Shown here piece after piece: positions 48,249-56,924 of a stretch of DNA of 64,000 bases. Position numbers and translations under genes: made by a program. The notes under the pieces are model-generated. The model was not told where the DNA came from. It made no database searches and saw nothing but the letters and a program-made list of their open reading frames with translations. How positions within the stretch are numbered: the stretch's first letter is position 1; the number at the start of each line of letters is the position of its first letter. The stretch is from Blautia sp. Marseille-P3087 (lineage in GTDB: Bacteria > Bacillota > Clostridia > Lachnospirales > Lachnospiraceae): contig NZ_LT635539.1 in NCBI RefSeq assembly GCF_900120195.1, forward strand, positions 1,810,649 through 1,874,648, in the 5' to 3' direction.

Positions 48249-48632
48249 TTAGAAGACGTATTGATCCGGTTCTGTATCTTTCACAAACTCTTCCCCGTCA
48301 TCCTGGGCAAAATACGGGCGGAACAATTTCCACATAAACCATGAATCTGCATAAGCTGTCAGTGAAAATCCCACCATCGGCCAGATCAGCATATATACCG
48401 GGAAAAGTTTGGCGTCTACAAGTGTCATTGTCATTGGCAGGATTGTAATCACTGCCAGAGCGCTTTTTTCCATATGGATCAGCACTCCGGCTGCCAGCAT
48501 CAGAATCCAGATAAGTGTCGACTGTTTAAAATTCTGTTTGAAACTCCTAAAAAAGTCATGAATTACTCTGATATCTCCATCTTTATGGAGCTTTAATGTA
48601 CAGTAGAATAATGCAATGGTCGATGCCCCTGC
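48249..48632 (-). pseudogene. YesL-like (DUF624) membrane protein remnant
   Basis: Open frame from about 48632: KAGASTIALFYCTLKLHKDG, then VIHDFFRSFKQNFKQSTLIW, and a C-terminal membrane stretch ending in SWFMWKLFRPYFAQDDGEEF. These match the YesL family that accompanies sugar ABC transporters and glycosidases in Firmicutes. The first membrane helix and start codon are gone (an in-frame stop lies before KAGAS), and the middle seems shortened. Normal length is about 210 residues; about 126 remain. Confidence 0.7.
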
Positions 48633-48660
48633 CTTTTATCACTTTTAATCATTTATTTTT

Positions 48661-48725
48661 TTAAAGTTTACCACCTGATGTTGCAATACCTTCGATGAAC
48701 TGCTTCTGGAAGATCAAATAATGAA
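48661..48725 (-). pseudogene. Second ABC sugar permease remnant (last 20 codons)
   Basis: Reads SAFHYLIFQKQFIEGIATSG then GKL-stop, the end of a MalG/MsmG-type permease. It is cut at 48725, exactly where the terminator of the intact GH36 gene begins. It is followed by the yesL remnant and the broken GH36, so the original order was permease, yesL, GH36. Confidence 0.65.
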
Positions 48726-48763
48726 AAGCAGATAGATGATCCTGTGTGATCATCTATCTGCTT
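48726..48763. terminator. Terminator of the intact GH36 gene
   Basis: Perfect 16-bp stem AAGCAGATAGATGATC (48726-48741) with GATCATCTATCTGCTT (48748-48763), loop CTGTGT, with T-rich sequence on both sides. Confidence 0.85.
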
Positions 48764-48771
48764 TTTTATCT

Positions 48772-50994
48772 CTACTCTGCAGTTAAAACATAGATTCTGG
48801 ATTCATAGTCAGTACAAGGCAGATCTTCGTTTGTCGGTTCTCCTGCCGTCACATCTGTAGTAAGTAACCCCAGATTCATCAGTTCATCTCCATAGTTCTC
48901 AGTTCCGTTATACTCATTTTTATAAATAAGATCCGGATCCAGTCCCTGCAGGCGAACTCTGGTGAACTCTGCATTTACAACATTTCTCTCTCTGTACCAG
49001 AATACAAGTGCTTTTCTCTTATCCTCGCTTACAGTCATCCACACTGTCTCATTTCCGTCAAACGGACTCTTAAGTCTGTAGAAGTTTCCAAATTGGATAA
49101 GCTCTCTGTATTCTTTCATAAATACGATCTGTGCTTTTACCTCTGCGATTTCCTCATCTGTTAATTTATTCAGATCCAGTTCATATCCAAAGGTTCCAAA
49201 GTACGCTACATTTGCCCGAGTATGCAATGATGTGATTCGGTTTAACTGATGATTCGGAACTACCGAAACATGGCTTCCCATAGAACTTATCGGATAGCAC
49301 ATGCTGGTTCCATACTGAATCCTTACACGCTCCGCCGCATCAGTATCATCACTGATCCATCCCTGTGGTGCATAATAAAGCATTCCCGGATCAAATCTTC
49401 CCCCGCCGCTTGCACAGGATTCAAACAGAATCTGTGGAAAAGCAGTGGTTAATCTGTCATACAAATTATAAACTCCCAGAATATATCTGTGAAATACCTC
49501 CCCCTGACGATCTGCCGGAAGTGCCACAGAATAGCATTCGGTAATGCTTCTGTTCATATCCCATTTGATGTAAGATATTTTTGACTCTGAAAGTATCTTG
49601 TACATCATATCATAAATGCAGTCCACAACTTCTTTTCTGGAAAAATCCAGTACATACTGATTTCTACCGTGGCAGGAAGCTCTCTGAGGTGCATGCAGAA
49701 TCCAGTCCGGATGTGCACGGTAAAGATCAGAATCTTTATTTACCATTTCAGGTTCAAACCACAGTCCGAATTTCATTCCCATTTCTTCTATACGGTCTGC
49801 CAGACCTTTGATTCCAAATGGTAACCTCTCTTTATTCGCTACCCAGTCACCCAGTCCCGTATAATCATTGCTTCTCTTTCCAAACCAGCCATCATCCAGA
49901 ACGAACAGCTCTACTCCACATTCTTTCGCTTTTGCTGCTATCTCAACCAGCCGGTCTTCCGTAAAATCAAAATAAGTTGCCTCCCAATTATTATTGAGAA
50001 CCGGTCTTGGCCGGTCTCTCCAATAGCCTCTCACCAGTCTCTTCTGATATAATTTATGGAAAGTCTGGCTCATTCCATTTAATCCCTGATTTGAAAATAC
50101 TACCACTGCTTCCGGCGTCTGAAAGCTTTCACCACAGTCCAGCTTCCAGTCAAAATTCTGCGGATTGATACCTGTTGTAACACGAGTTGTATTATGCGTA
50201 TCCACCTCTGCCTGCATTCTGTGATTTCCACTGTAAATTAGAGAGAATCCCATGACTTCCCCGGATGTTTCAGTTGTCGATGGCCGTCTCAACACAATAA
50301 ACGGATTATGCTCGTGTGAAGAATTTCCTCTGATGCTGCCAACTGCCTGAATTCCCTGTTCAAGTTTACGTTCTATGATATGGCGTTCCCTTGCCCATAC
50401 ACCAGAAAACTGCATCCACACATAATCACTGTCCGGCAGATCAAGACTAAGACTCATTGCATTTAACAAGTGTACTGGAGCGATTCCCTCATTGATAAAT
50501 CTGGCACTTCTGGCCAGAATGCCTTTTCCGGAAAAAATGCTATAGAGAAGCTCCAGCACTATGCCTGTCACCTCATCCTTCAGTCGCAGACACAGAGTCT
50601 GGGCTTCCTCTGGTTCTTCCACATAAGTAGCCGGAAGACCTGCAAGCTCCGGTTTGCCATCTGTGATCTCGTGACTGATATATTTAAATTCTGAGATTCT
50701 GCTTCCATTCTCCTGCAGGATCTCAACAGCAGGATTACGATAATCAGATGTTCCGTATACCGGATACTCCAATTTCAGATGTTCAAGTGAATATTTGCGG
50801 TTTCCCTCATAGACACACGCTGTCATCGGTCTCTGCTTTGATTCGATCAAATATGAAAAATCTTCTCTGTCATGAATTTTTTTACCAAAATACAAATTTC
50901 CGATATGTCCATTTGAAAGCACACAAATGATATAGCTGATCTCCTCATTAAACAGATGAAATGTTTTTGATCCTTCGTGGAAAATAATACTCAT
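48772..50994 (-). CDS. Alpha-galactosidase, GH36 (intact)
   Basis: 740 residues, the usual length of bacterial GH36 group I enzymes, cytoplasmic. It removes alpha-1,6-linked galactose from melibiose and raffinose-type oligosaccharides. The N-terminal beta-sandwich is followed by the barrel with LNNNWEATYFDF, FVLDDGWFGKRSNDY, nucleophile Asp in YIKWDMNRSI near 479 and acid/base Asp in WISDDTDAAERV near 548. The GGAGGAAAGG site precedes the start. With its broken paralogue next door, it is probably the only working copy. Confidence 0.94.
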   Translation of the reverse strand: MSIIFHEGSKTFHLFNEEISYIICVLSNGHIGNLYFGKKIHDREDFSYLIESKQRPMTACVYEGNRKYSLEHLKLEYPVYGTSDYRNPAVEILQENGSRISEFKYISHEITDGKPELAGLPATYVEEPEEAQTLCLRLKDEVTGIVLELLYSIFSGKGILARSARFINEGIAPVHLLNAMSLSLDLPDSDYVWMQFSGVWARERHIIERKLEQGIQAVGSIRGNSSHEHNPFIVLRRPSTTETSGEVMGFSLIYSGNHRMQAEVDTHNTTRVTTGINPQNFDWKLDCGESFQTPEAVVVFSNQGLNGMSQTFHKLYQKRLVRGYWRDRPRPVLNNNWEATYFDFTEDRLVEIAAKAKECGVELFVLDDGWFGKRSNDYTGLGDWVANKERLPFGIKGLADRIEEMGMKFGLWFEPEMVNKDSDLYRAHPDWILHAPQRASCHGRNQYVLDFSRKEVVDCIYDMMYKILSESKISYIKWDMNRSITECYSVALPADRQGEVFHRYILGVYNLYDRLTTAFPQILFESCASGGGRFDPGMLYYAPQGWISDDTDAAERVRIQYGTSMCYPISSMGSHVSVVPNHQLNRITSLHTRANVAYFGTFGYELDLNKLTDEEIAEVKAQIVFMKEYRELIQFGNFYRLKSPFDGNETVWMTVSEDKRKALVFWYRERNVVNAEFTRVRLQGLDPDLIYKNEYNGTENYGDELMNLGLLTTDVTAGEPTNEDLPCTDYESRIYVLTAE

Positions 50995-51033
50995 ATCCTT
51001 TCCTCCGTCACTTTGAAATTATCAATATGATAT

Positions 51034-51156
51034 ATTAATTATTATCGTATGTCCATCGTTATAACACTGCTTCCAGTATTTATAGGTCTGTTTTTATGGA
51101 ATCAGTTGCCAGATTCTCATTTAGTATGGTCTGACCGTTTCAACTGGCGTATTTGA
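51034..51156 (+). pseudogene. SdpI-like (DUF1648) N-terminal remnant
   Basis: The codons from 51049 read MSIVITLLPVFIGLFLWNQL then PD, typical of the first membrane segment of DUF1648 in SdpI-type proteins (LP-x-x-x-G-x-x-LW-x-x-LPD). The frame stops at 51156. A second hydrophobic stretch (VSGFFGSLIVAVIVAKLTTE, 51162-51231, different frame) follows and may be another gene's tail. No complete gene lies in 50995-51220. Confidence 0.35.
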
Positions 51157-51220
51157 AATTGTTTCAGGATTCTTTGGAAGCCTGATTGTAGCTGTTATTG
51201 TTGCAAAACTAACTACTGAG

Positions 51221-51781
51221 TTATCTTTGTAAAAACGACAACCCCAGTTTCATAATCCCTGCGAAAACCATAACCCCTATAGGATTCATCTTTAATTTTT
51301 GCAGCAATGCAAAACATATCACAAAAATTATCATCAGACTCCAATTTGTATTTATCAATTTAATGGCTGCATTCCCCCAGAATGCAGTTATTAAAATTGA
51401 TATACCTGCAGAAGCGATCATCGCTATGACTGCCGGTCTTAAGGCATTCAATATTCCCTGCAGCATTCCCATTTTTCTATACTTCAAATATACTTTCGCA
51501 ATGATCATAACGATCACACAGGATGGCAGGACACATCCTCCTGTAGCTACAATTGCTCCCGGAATCCCTGCAATTTTGATCCCAACAAAAGTCGCCGCAT
51601 TTATTGAGATTGGCCCCGGAGTCATCTGAGAGAGCGTAACCAGATCTGTAAATTCTGATATATCCAGCCAGTGATGGATAGTCACCACCTGTTCCTGGAT
51701 CAGCGGCATTGCCGCATATCCACCTCCAAAGCTGAACATTCCCACCTGCAAAAAACTTACAAACAAATATAAATAGATCAT
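51221..51781 (-). CDS. Chromate transporter family protein (CHR), second half
   Basis: 186 residues, about six membrane segments. The CHR motif FSFGGGYAAMPLIQEQV is near the N-terminus, and QMTPGPISINAATFVG follows. Short CHR proteins come as tandem pairs that together equal one long ChrA; the natural substrate may be chromate, sulfate or another anion. It overlaps the upstream gene by four bases (ATGA), typical of translational coupling. Confidence 0.85.
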   Translation of the reverse strand: MIYLYLFVSFLQVGMFSFGGGYAAMPLIQEQVVTIHHWLDISEFTDLVTLSQMTPGPISINAATFVGIKIAGIPGAIVATGGCVLPSCVIVMIIAKVYLKYRKMGMLQGILNALRPAVIAMIASAGISILITAFWGNAAIKLINTNWSLMIIFVICFALLQKLKMNPIGVMVFAGIMKLGLSFLQR

Positions 51782-52344
51782 TTCTCTCCTCCCTTCTTTG
51801 AAAGGAAGGTTCTGATTACACCAATCATTCCACAGACAATGATTATATATACAACATTGATCTTATATACGCACGAAGCTGCAAATGCTCCAGCCATGAT
51901 CAATAGCGAAATCTTGTCTTTTTCCTGTGCAATTCCCACACCCATTTCATAAACCACTGATGCAATCACAGCTCCAACACCAGCCTGCATTCCTTCAAGT
52001 ATCTGACTGATAAAATAACTGTCACTGAAAGAATGATAACCAACTGATATCACGGAAATGATCAGAAACGGTGGAATGATCGTTCCCAGGATTGCGGTCA
52101 CAGCACCCAAGATCCCAGCCAGTTTATATCCAATAACAATTGCACCATTTACTGCGATCGGCCCTGGTGAAGATTGGGCAATTGCAACCAGATCCAGCAT
52201 TTCATTCTCATCGATCCAATGATAATCATCCACAAATTTCTTTTTCATCAAGGTCACGATCACATAGCCGCCGCCAAATGTAAATGTGCTGAGATATAAA
52301 CATGAAAAAAATAATTTTCGTAGTATACTTTTCTTATTTTTCAC
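51778..52344 (-). CDS. Chromate transporter family protein (CHR), first half
   Basis: 188 residues from a GTG start at 52344, chosen because AAGGGG lies seven bases upstream; the frame is open to 52440 but those residues are not family-like. Motifs are STFTFGGGYVIVTLMKKKF and AQSSPGPIAVNGAIVIGYK, with six membrane segments. Paired with the next gene by a four-base overlap. Confidence 0.83.
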   Translation of the reverse strand: MKNKKSILRKLFFSCLYLSTFTFGGGYVIVTLMKKKFVDDYHWIDENEMLDLVAIAQSSPGPIAVNGAIVIGYKLAGILGAVTAILGTIIPPFLIISVISVGYHSFSDSYFISQILEGMQAGVGAVIASVVYEMGVGIAQEKDKISLLIMAGAFAASCVYKINVVYIIIVCGMIGVIRTFLSKKGGEK

Positions 52345-52463
52345 AAGTTTTCCCCTTCTCAATCTTATACTTTCATATGAACTCTCGTAATTCATATCTA
52401 GTATACCAGAATTCGGTTCATAAAGAAAAGCCCCTGGCATTTTGCCACAGACTTTCTTCTTAT

Positions 52464-52590
52464 TTATGGAAGATATTTCACAGCCTCATCTTTAGAAATT
52501 ACTCTCTTTTCTGTTTGTCTGCTCTCTGCCAGTCCCAGAACTACCTGATTTTCTCCGTCATGAGCAGTTAATCCGCTGACATGCACTCGA
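52464..52590 (-). pseudogene. C-terminal remnant, possibly Gfo/Idh-type oxidoreductase
   Basis: About 40 open codons: VHVSGLTAHDGENQVVLGLA then ESRQTEKRVISKDEAVKYLP-stop. The ending resembles the tail of Gfo/Idh/MocA oxidoreductases (G-x-x-A-V-x-LG-A-x-S). The open frame is cut at 52590, exactly at the edge of the 33-bp repeat. Confidence 0.35.
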
Positions 52591-52623
52591 GAACAAAGCG
52601 GACAAGTCCGCTTCAAACTCCCT
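52591..52623. repeat. 33-bp dispersed repeat, copy 2
   Basis: Identical over 33 bp to 32660-32692 in the same orientation. Here it sits between the nspC terminator and a truncated gene tail. The flanks outside the 33 bp differ from copy 1. Confidence 0.85.
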
Positions 52624-52626
52624 TTA

Positions 52627-52658
52627 CATAAAAAAGGAAGCCGTTATTCACGGCTTCC
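52627..52658 (-). terminator. Terminator of the polyamine operon
   Basis: Perfect 9-bp stem GGAAGCCGT (52636-52644) with ACGGCTTCC (52650-52658), followed on the minus strand by TTTTTTATG. The last codons and stop of nspC are in the hairpin. Confidence 0.88.
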
Positions 52659-53858
52659 AAGTCTTTCCTTAAAATCCATATAACCAAAATCTGTAAGCTG
52701 CTGCATCGTATTGTCAGCACGTCTGAGCCAGATATCCGGCAATGGCATTCCATTAAATGTATTGTTTTTGCAGGTAGTATAGATGGCCATATCTCCAAAC
52801 ATAAGGATATCTCCGTATTCCGGGAACTGCCTGAATTTATAATCCCCGATCACATCTCCTGACAGGCAGGTCGGTCCTCCAAGGCGAACTGTAATCCCGT
52901 TTTCTTCTGTCTCATCTGTTCCCAAAAGCGGTGGAAGATAAGGCATTTCCAGTACATCCGGCATATGACAGGCTGCGCTGGCATCTACGATCGCGATCTG
53001 TGTCTCTCCGTTTTTCAGGACATCCAGTACGCTGGTCAGCAGAAAGCCTGCATTTAATGCCCACGCTTCTCCGGGTTCAAGATAAACCTCTGCCTTCCAT
53101 TCCTCTTGTACCATCCGGATACAGCGTTCCAGTCGTTCAATATCATAGCCTGGTCTTGTAATATGGTGGCCGCCGCCAAAATTGATCCACTTCATTCTGG
53201 AAGCGAGATCACCAAAATGCTTCTTTACGGAAACAAGCGTTGTCTCCAGATCATCGGAATCCTGCTCACAGAGAGTATGGAAATGAAGTCCGTCGAGTAA
53301 ATCCAACAGTTCAGGATTTTTCTGAAATGCTTCATCCCACTGTGCTCTTGTTGTACCCATACGGCTTCCCGAAGCACAGGGATCATAGATATCGTGTCCT
53401 TCCTGGGTAGAACATTCCGGATTGATCCGCAGTCCGACGCTCTTTCCTGCTTCCTTTGCCCTTACACCAAAACGCAGAAGCTGAGAGGGTGAATTAAACA
53501 CAATATGATCCGCATACTGAAGAAGTTCTTCAAATTCATCAGCCCGGTAGCCTGCACAGAATACATGAACCTCTTTTCCCGGCATTTCCTCTGCTCCAAG
53601 CCGTGCCTCAAACAGCCCGCTTGCCTCTGTTCCTGCAAGATATGGTTCAAAAAAACGATAGCAGTCATAATTGCTGAACGCTTTCTGTGCCAAAAGCATC
53701 TTACATCCTGTCCGTTCAGATACTTCACCGAGCAGCTTTGCATTTTTTATAAGTGCTTTTTCATCCAGAATGTAGCAGGGTGTTTTTATGTTCTGGAATT
53801 CCGGCGGAATGATTCCGCCGGTGGCTGTAAACGGAGCTCTTTTATCCAATCCTTCCAT
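52644..53858 (-). CDS. nspC: Carboxynorspermidine/carboxyspermidine decarboxylase
   Basis: 404 residues, PLP-dependent fold III barrel (alanine-racemase/DABA decarboxylase type). It decarboxylates carboxyspermidine to spermidine, or carboxynorspermidine to norspermidine. The N-terminal TPCYILDEKALIKNAKLL and MLLAQKAFSNYDCY (Lys near 59 forms the PLP Schiff base) are characteristic, as are FHTLCEQDSDDLE, NFGGGHHITRPGYD and LEPGEAWALNAGFL. It is the last gene of the operon and overlaps the synthase gene before it by one base (TGATG). Confidence 0.92.
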   Translation of the reverse strand: MEGLDKRAPFTATGGIIPPEFQNIKTPCYILDEKALIKNAKLLGEVSERTGCKMLLAQKAFSNYDCYRFFEPYLAGTEASGLFEARLGAEEMPGKEVHVFCAGYRADEFEELLQYADHIVFNSPSQLLRFGVRAKEAGKSVGLRINPECSTQEGHDIYDPCASGSRMGTTRAQWDEAFQKNPELLDLLDGLHFHTLCEQDSDDLETTLVSVKKHFGDLASRMKWINFGGGHHITRPGYDIERLERCIRMVQEEWKAEVYLEPGEAWALNAGFLLTSVLDVLKNGETQIAIVDASAACHMPDVLEMPYLPPLLGTDETEENGITVRLGGPTCLSGDVIGDYKFRQFPEYGDILMFGDMAIYTTCKNNTFNGMPLPDIWLRRADNTMQQLTDFGYMDFKERLGSRE

Positions 53859-55117
53859 CAGTCTACCAGCTTCGGATCATAACTTTCACTGCGTGGCAGA
53901 CCATAACGGTCAAGAGCATCCAGGAACGGATCCGGATCAAATTCTTCTACGGTATATACACCTGGTCTGATCCATTTTCCTGTCAGCATCATAAGTGCTC
54001 CGCACATTGCCGGAACACCTGTTGTATAGCTGATTGCCTGACTTCCTACTTCGTGATAGCATTCCTGATGATCACATACATTGTAGATATAGTATGTTTT
54101 TTCTTTTCCGTCTTTTACACCGGTAAAGATACAGCCAATATTTGTTTTTCCTTTTGTACGTGGTCCAAGGCTTGCCGGATCCGGAAGCAGTGCTTTCAAA
54201 AACTGGATCGGAACAATTTCCTGTCCATTGTACTGGATCGGTGTTGTAGAAAGCATTCCTACATCTTCAAGACAACGCATGTGATCCAGATAGCTCTGTC
54301 CAAAAGTCATGAAGAAACGGATACGTTTTACACCTGGGATTGTTTTTGCAAGAGACTCAATCTCTTCATGGTGGAGCAGATACATATCCTTGTCGCCAAC
54401 CTGGTCGAAGTTATATTCTCTCTTGATATCCATCGGCGGGATTTCCACCCAGTGTCCATCTTCCCAGTAGCTTCCCGGTGCACTTACCTCACGAAGATTG
54501 ATCTCCGGATTAAAGTTTGTCGCAAATGCATATCCATGATCACCGCCGTTGCAGTCCAGGATATCAATTGTATCAATCTGGTCAAATTCATGCTTTAATG
54601 CATAGGCACAATAAGCCTGTGTAACACCCGGGTCAAATCCACATCCAAGAAGTGCTGTAAGTCCTGCATCTTCGAATTTTTTACGGTATGCCCACTGCCA
54701 GGAATAATCAAAGTATGCGGAAAAGCCTTCTTCTTTGCAGCGTTTTTCATAGATGGCACGCCACTCTGGATCATCGGTATCTTCCGGCTCATAGTTTGCT
54801 GTATCCATATAATTTACGCCACATGCCAGACACGCATCCATGATTGTCAGATCCTGATAAGGAAGGGCGATGTTCATTACCAGATCCGGTTTATAGCTGT
54901 TGATCAGTTCGATCAGCTGATCTACATCATCTGCATCCACCTTAGCTGTAGTAAGGACAGTTTTTGTCTTTCCTTTCAGTTTTTCTACAAGCGCATCACA
55001 TTTTTCCTTTGTACGGCTTGCAATACACATTTCTGTAAATACCTCATCAACCTGGCAACATTTCTGAATTGCCACACTGGCTACTCCACCGCAGCCGATC
55101 ACTAATACTCTGCTCAT
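53858..55117 (-). CDS. Carboxynorspermidine/carboxyspermidine synthase (saccharopine dehydrogenase family)
   Basis: 419 residues. It condenses putrescine or diaminopropane with aspartate semialdehyde and reduces the product with NADPH. The Rossmann fold begins RVLVIGCGGVASVAIQKCCQ; family segments are DTANYEPEDTDDPEW, GCGFDPGVTQAYCAY and NGGDHGYAFATNFNPEIN. The product goes to the decarboxylase encoded next. AAGGAG precedes the start. This is the S-adenosylmethionine-independent route to spermidine found in gut anaerobes. Confidence 0.92.
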   Translation of the reverse strand: MSRVLVIGCGGVASVAIQKCCQVDEVFTEMCIASRTKEKCDALVEKLKGKTKTVLTTAKVDADDVDQLIELINSYKPDLVMNIALPYQDLTIMDACLACGVNYMDTANYEPEDTDDPEWRAIYEKRCKEEGFSAYFDYSWQWAYRKKFEDAGLTALLGCGFDPGVTQAYCAYALKHEFDQIDTIDILDCNGGDHGYAFATNFNPEINLREVSAPGSYWEDGHWVEIPPMDIKREYNFDQVGDKDMYLLHHEEIESLAKTIPGVKRIRFFMTFGQSYLDHMRCLEDVGMLSTTPIQYNGQEIVPIQFLKALLPDPASLGPRTKGKTNIGCIFTGVKDGKEKTYYIYNVCDHQECYHEVGSQAISYTTGVPAMCGALMMLTGKWIRPGVYTVEEFDPDPFLDALDRYGLPRSESYDPKLVD

Positions 55118-55202
55118 AATTCTTCTCCTTTTTATGTTGATATGTTACTGTTTTCTCTTAATGTTGTTTTATGATGTCGGGACTTTTGACCCTGGTATCA
55201 TT

Positions 55203-56060
55203 CTATTTTGCAATTGCCAGAAGCAGTTCACGAAGAACCTTGCAGGCTGTTGCAGTTGAAACACCACTCGCATCCAGCATGGGTGCAAGTTCATTGACAT
55301 CTGCCCCTACCACATTTGCCTGAGAAACGGTACGGATTGCTTTAAGAAGCTCTAAAAAGCTCACACCTCCCGCCTCCGGAGTTCCTGTCCCCGGAAATAC
55401 CGATGGATCCAGGCAGTCCAGATCAATTGTAAAATATACCGGAACCTGTTTCTCTTTCAGTTCTCTGATGGTCTCTTCCAGTCCTTCAAAAGTAAACGGA
55501 TGAAAATCTGTATGTCTGGAAGCAAACTGAAATTCTTCCCTCTCTCCGCTTCGGATACAGAACTGATGGATATGGCCATCTCCCACAATTTCATGGCATC
55601 TGCGAAGAACACAGGCATGACTTAATTTTGCTCCGAGATAATCATCTCTTAAATCTGCATGAGCATCAAAATGGATAATATGAAGATCCGGATATTTTGC
55701 GGCTACAGCACGCACCGCTGCCAGTGTTACCAGATGTTCTCCTCCAAGAAGCAACGGGAATTTTCCTGCTCCCAGGATTTCTTCTGCTCTCTTTTCAATG
55801 TCTGAAAGTGCCATTTCACTGCTGCCAAAGCAAAGCTCCAGATCCCCGCTGTCAAATACGCTGATGTCCATAAGATCTTTATCCTGATACGGACTGTAGG
55901 TCTCCAGGCCAAAGCTCTCATGGCGCATGGCTGATGGGCCAAATCGGGCACCCGGACGAAAACTTGTTGTAGAATCAAACGGTGCACCATAAAGAACAAT
56001 GGATGCTTCCTCAAAACTGCTTTCGCAGCCGATAAAGGTTTCTATATTAGGTAAAATCAT
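55203..56060 (-). CDS. speB: Agmatinase
   Basis: 285 residues of the ureohydrolase family. Converts agmatine to putrescine and urea. Dimanganese ligands are in GGEHLV, HFDAHADLRDDYLG and TIDLDCLDPSVFPGTGTPEA. Length and motifs fit bacterial SpeB. It starts 3 bp after speE and feeds putrescine to the following synthase. Confidence 0.94.
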   Translation of the reverse strand: MILPNIETFIGCESSFEEASIVLYGAPFDSTTSFRPGARFGPSAMRHESFGLETYSPYQDKDLMDISVFDSGDLELCFGSSEMALSDIEKRAEEILGAGKFPLLLGGEHLVTLAAVRAVAAKYPDLHIIHFDAHADLRDDYLGAKLSHACVLRRCHEIVGDGHIHQFCIRSGEREEFQFASRHTDFHPFTFEGLEETIRELKEKQVPVYFTIDLDCLDPSVFPGTGTPEAGGVSFLELLKAIRTVSQANVVGADVNELAPMLDASGVSTATACKVLRELLLAIAK

Positions 56061-56063
56061 AAA

Positions 56064-56924
56064 TTAATCCTCCACTTCTTTCAGCATGTCTTCCAGAAAA
56101 GCCGGAAGATAAAATGCCCCTTTATGGAGTCTGGTCGTATAGTAGCGTGTACGAAGATTTAATGCGTTCCAGGCCTCTGCATCCAGATCATCTACCGGAT
56201 GATATTTTTTACTTGCAAATCCGAACAGCCAGTAACCTGCAGCAAAGGTTGGAATATGTGCCTGATAAACACGGCTGATCTGGAAGGTACTGGCAATCCT
56301 TTTATGGCTGCGCTGCATGGCATGTGCATCTTCTGCATAAAACGGGCTTCCCTGCTGGTTTACCATAATCCCGTCATCCTTCAGTGCATTATAACAGTTT
56401 CCGTAAAATTCACGGGTAAACAATCCTTCAGACGGACCAAACGGATCAGAGGAATCCACGATGATAAGATCATATTTTGCTTCACATCTTCGGATAAATC
56501 TCAGCGCATTTTCATAATGAAGATGAACTCTTCTGTCATCCAATCTGCAGGCATTTCCCGGAAGATAGGCACGACAGGCCTCAACAACCATAGGATCCAT
56601 TTCTACAAGATCAATATGACGTACTCTGTCATATCTGGTCAGTTCACGGACAACGCCACCATCTCCGGCACCGATCACCAGAATATCTTTTGCTTCTTTA
56701 TGGACCGACATCGGCACATGCGTGATCATCTCATCATAAATAAATTCGTCACGCTCTGTCAGCATTACATTTCCGTCCAGAGTCAGCACACGGCCGAATT
56801 CCGGTGTCTCAAAAATATCAATTCTCTGATACTCACTCTGTCTGGAATAAAGATGGCGGTTTACCCGGATACTGTGTTTCACATCCGGTGTATGAAATTC
56901 TGAAAACCACATTTCCATTGTCAT
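56064..56924 (-). CDS. speE: Spermidine synthase (aminopropyltransferase family)
   Basis: 286 residues. N-terminal beta barrel (YQRIDIFETPEFGRVLTLDG, MLTERDEFIYDEMITHVPM), then the methyltransferase-like fold with VIGAGDGGVVRELTRY and the catalytic IIVDSSDPFGPSEGLF loop. It transfers an aminopropyl group from decarboxylated S-adenosylmethionine to putrescine or agmatine. No SpeD is encoded in the operon. It overlaps speA by four bases (ATGA). Confidence 0.93.
   Translation of the reverse strand: MTMEMWFSEFHTPDVKHSIRVNRHLYSRQSEYQRIDIFETPEFGRVLTLDGNVMLTERDEFIYDEMITHVPMSVHKEAKDILVIGAGDGGVVRELTRYDRVRHIDLVEMDPMVVEACRAYLPGNACRLDDRRVHLHYENALRFIRRCEAKYDLIIVDSSDPFGPSEGLFTREFYGNCYNALKDDGIMVNQQGSPFYAEDAHAMQRSHKRIASTFQISRVYQAHIPTFAAGYWLFGFASKKYHPVDDLDAEAWNALNLRTRYYTTRLHKGAFYLPAFLEDMLKEVED

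Noticed and set aside
51221-52344. Frameshifted single chrA gene
   Set aside because: Both halves have their own CHR motifs and starts and overlap by ATGA; short CHR pairs are a normal arrangement.
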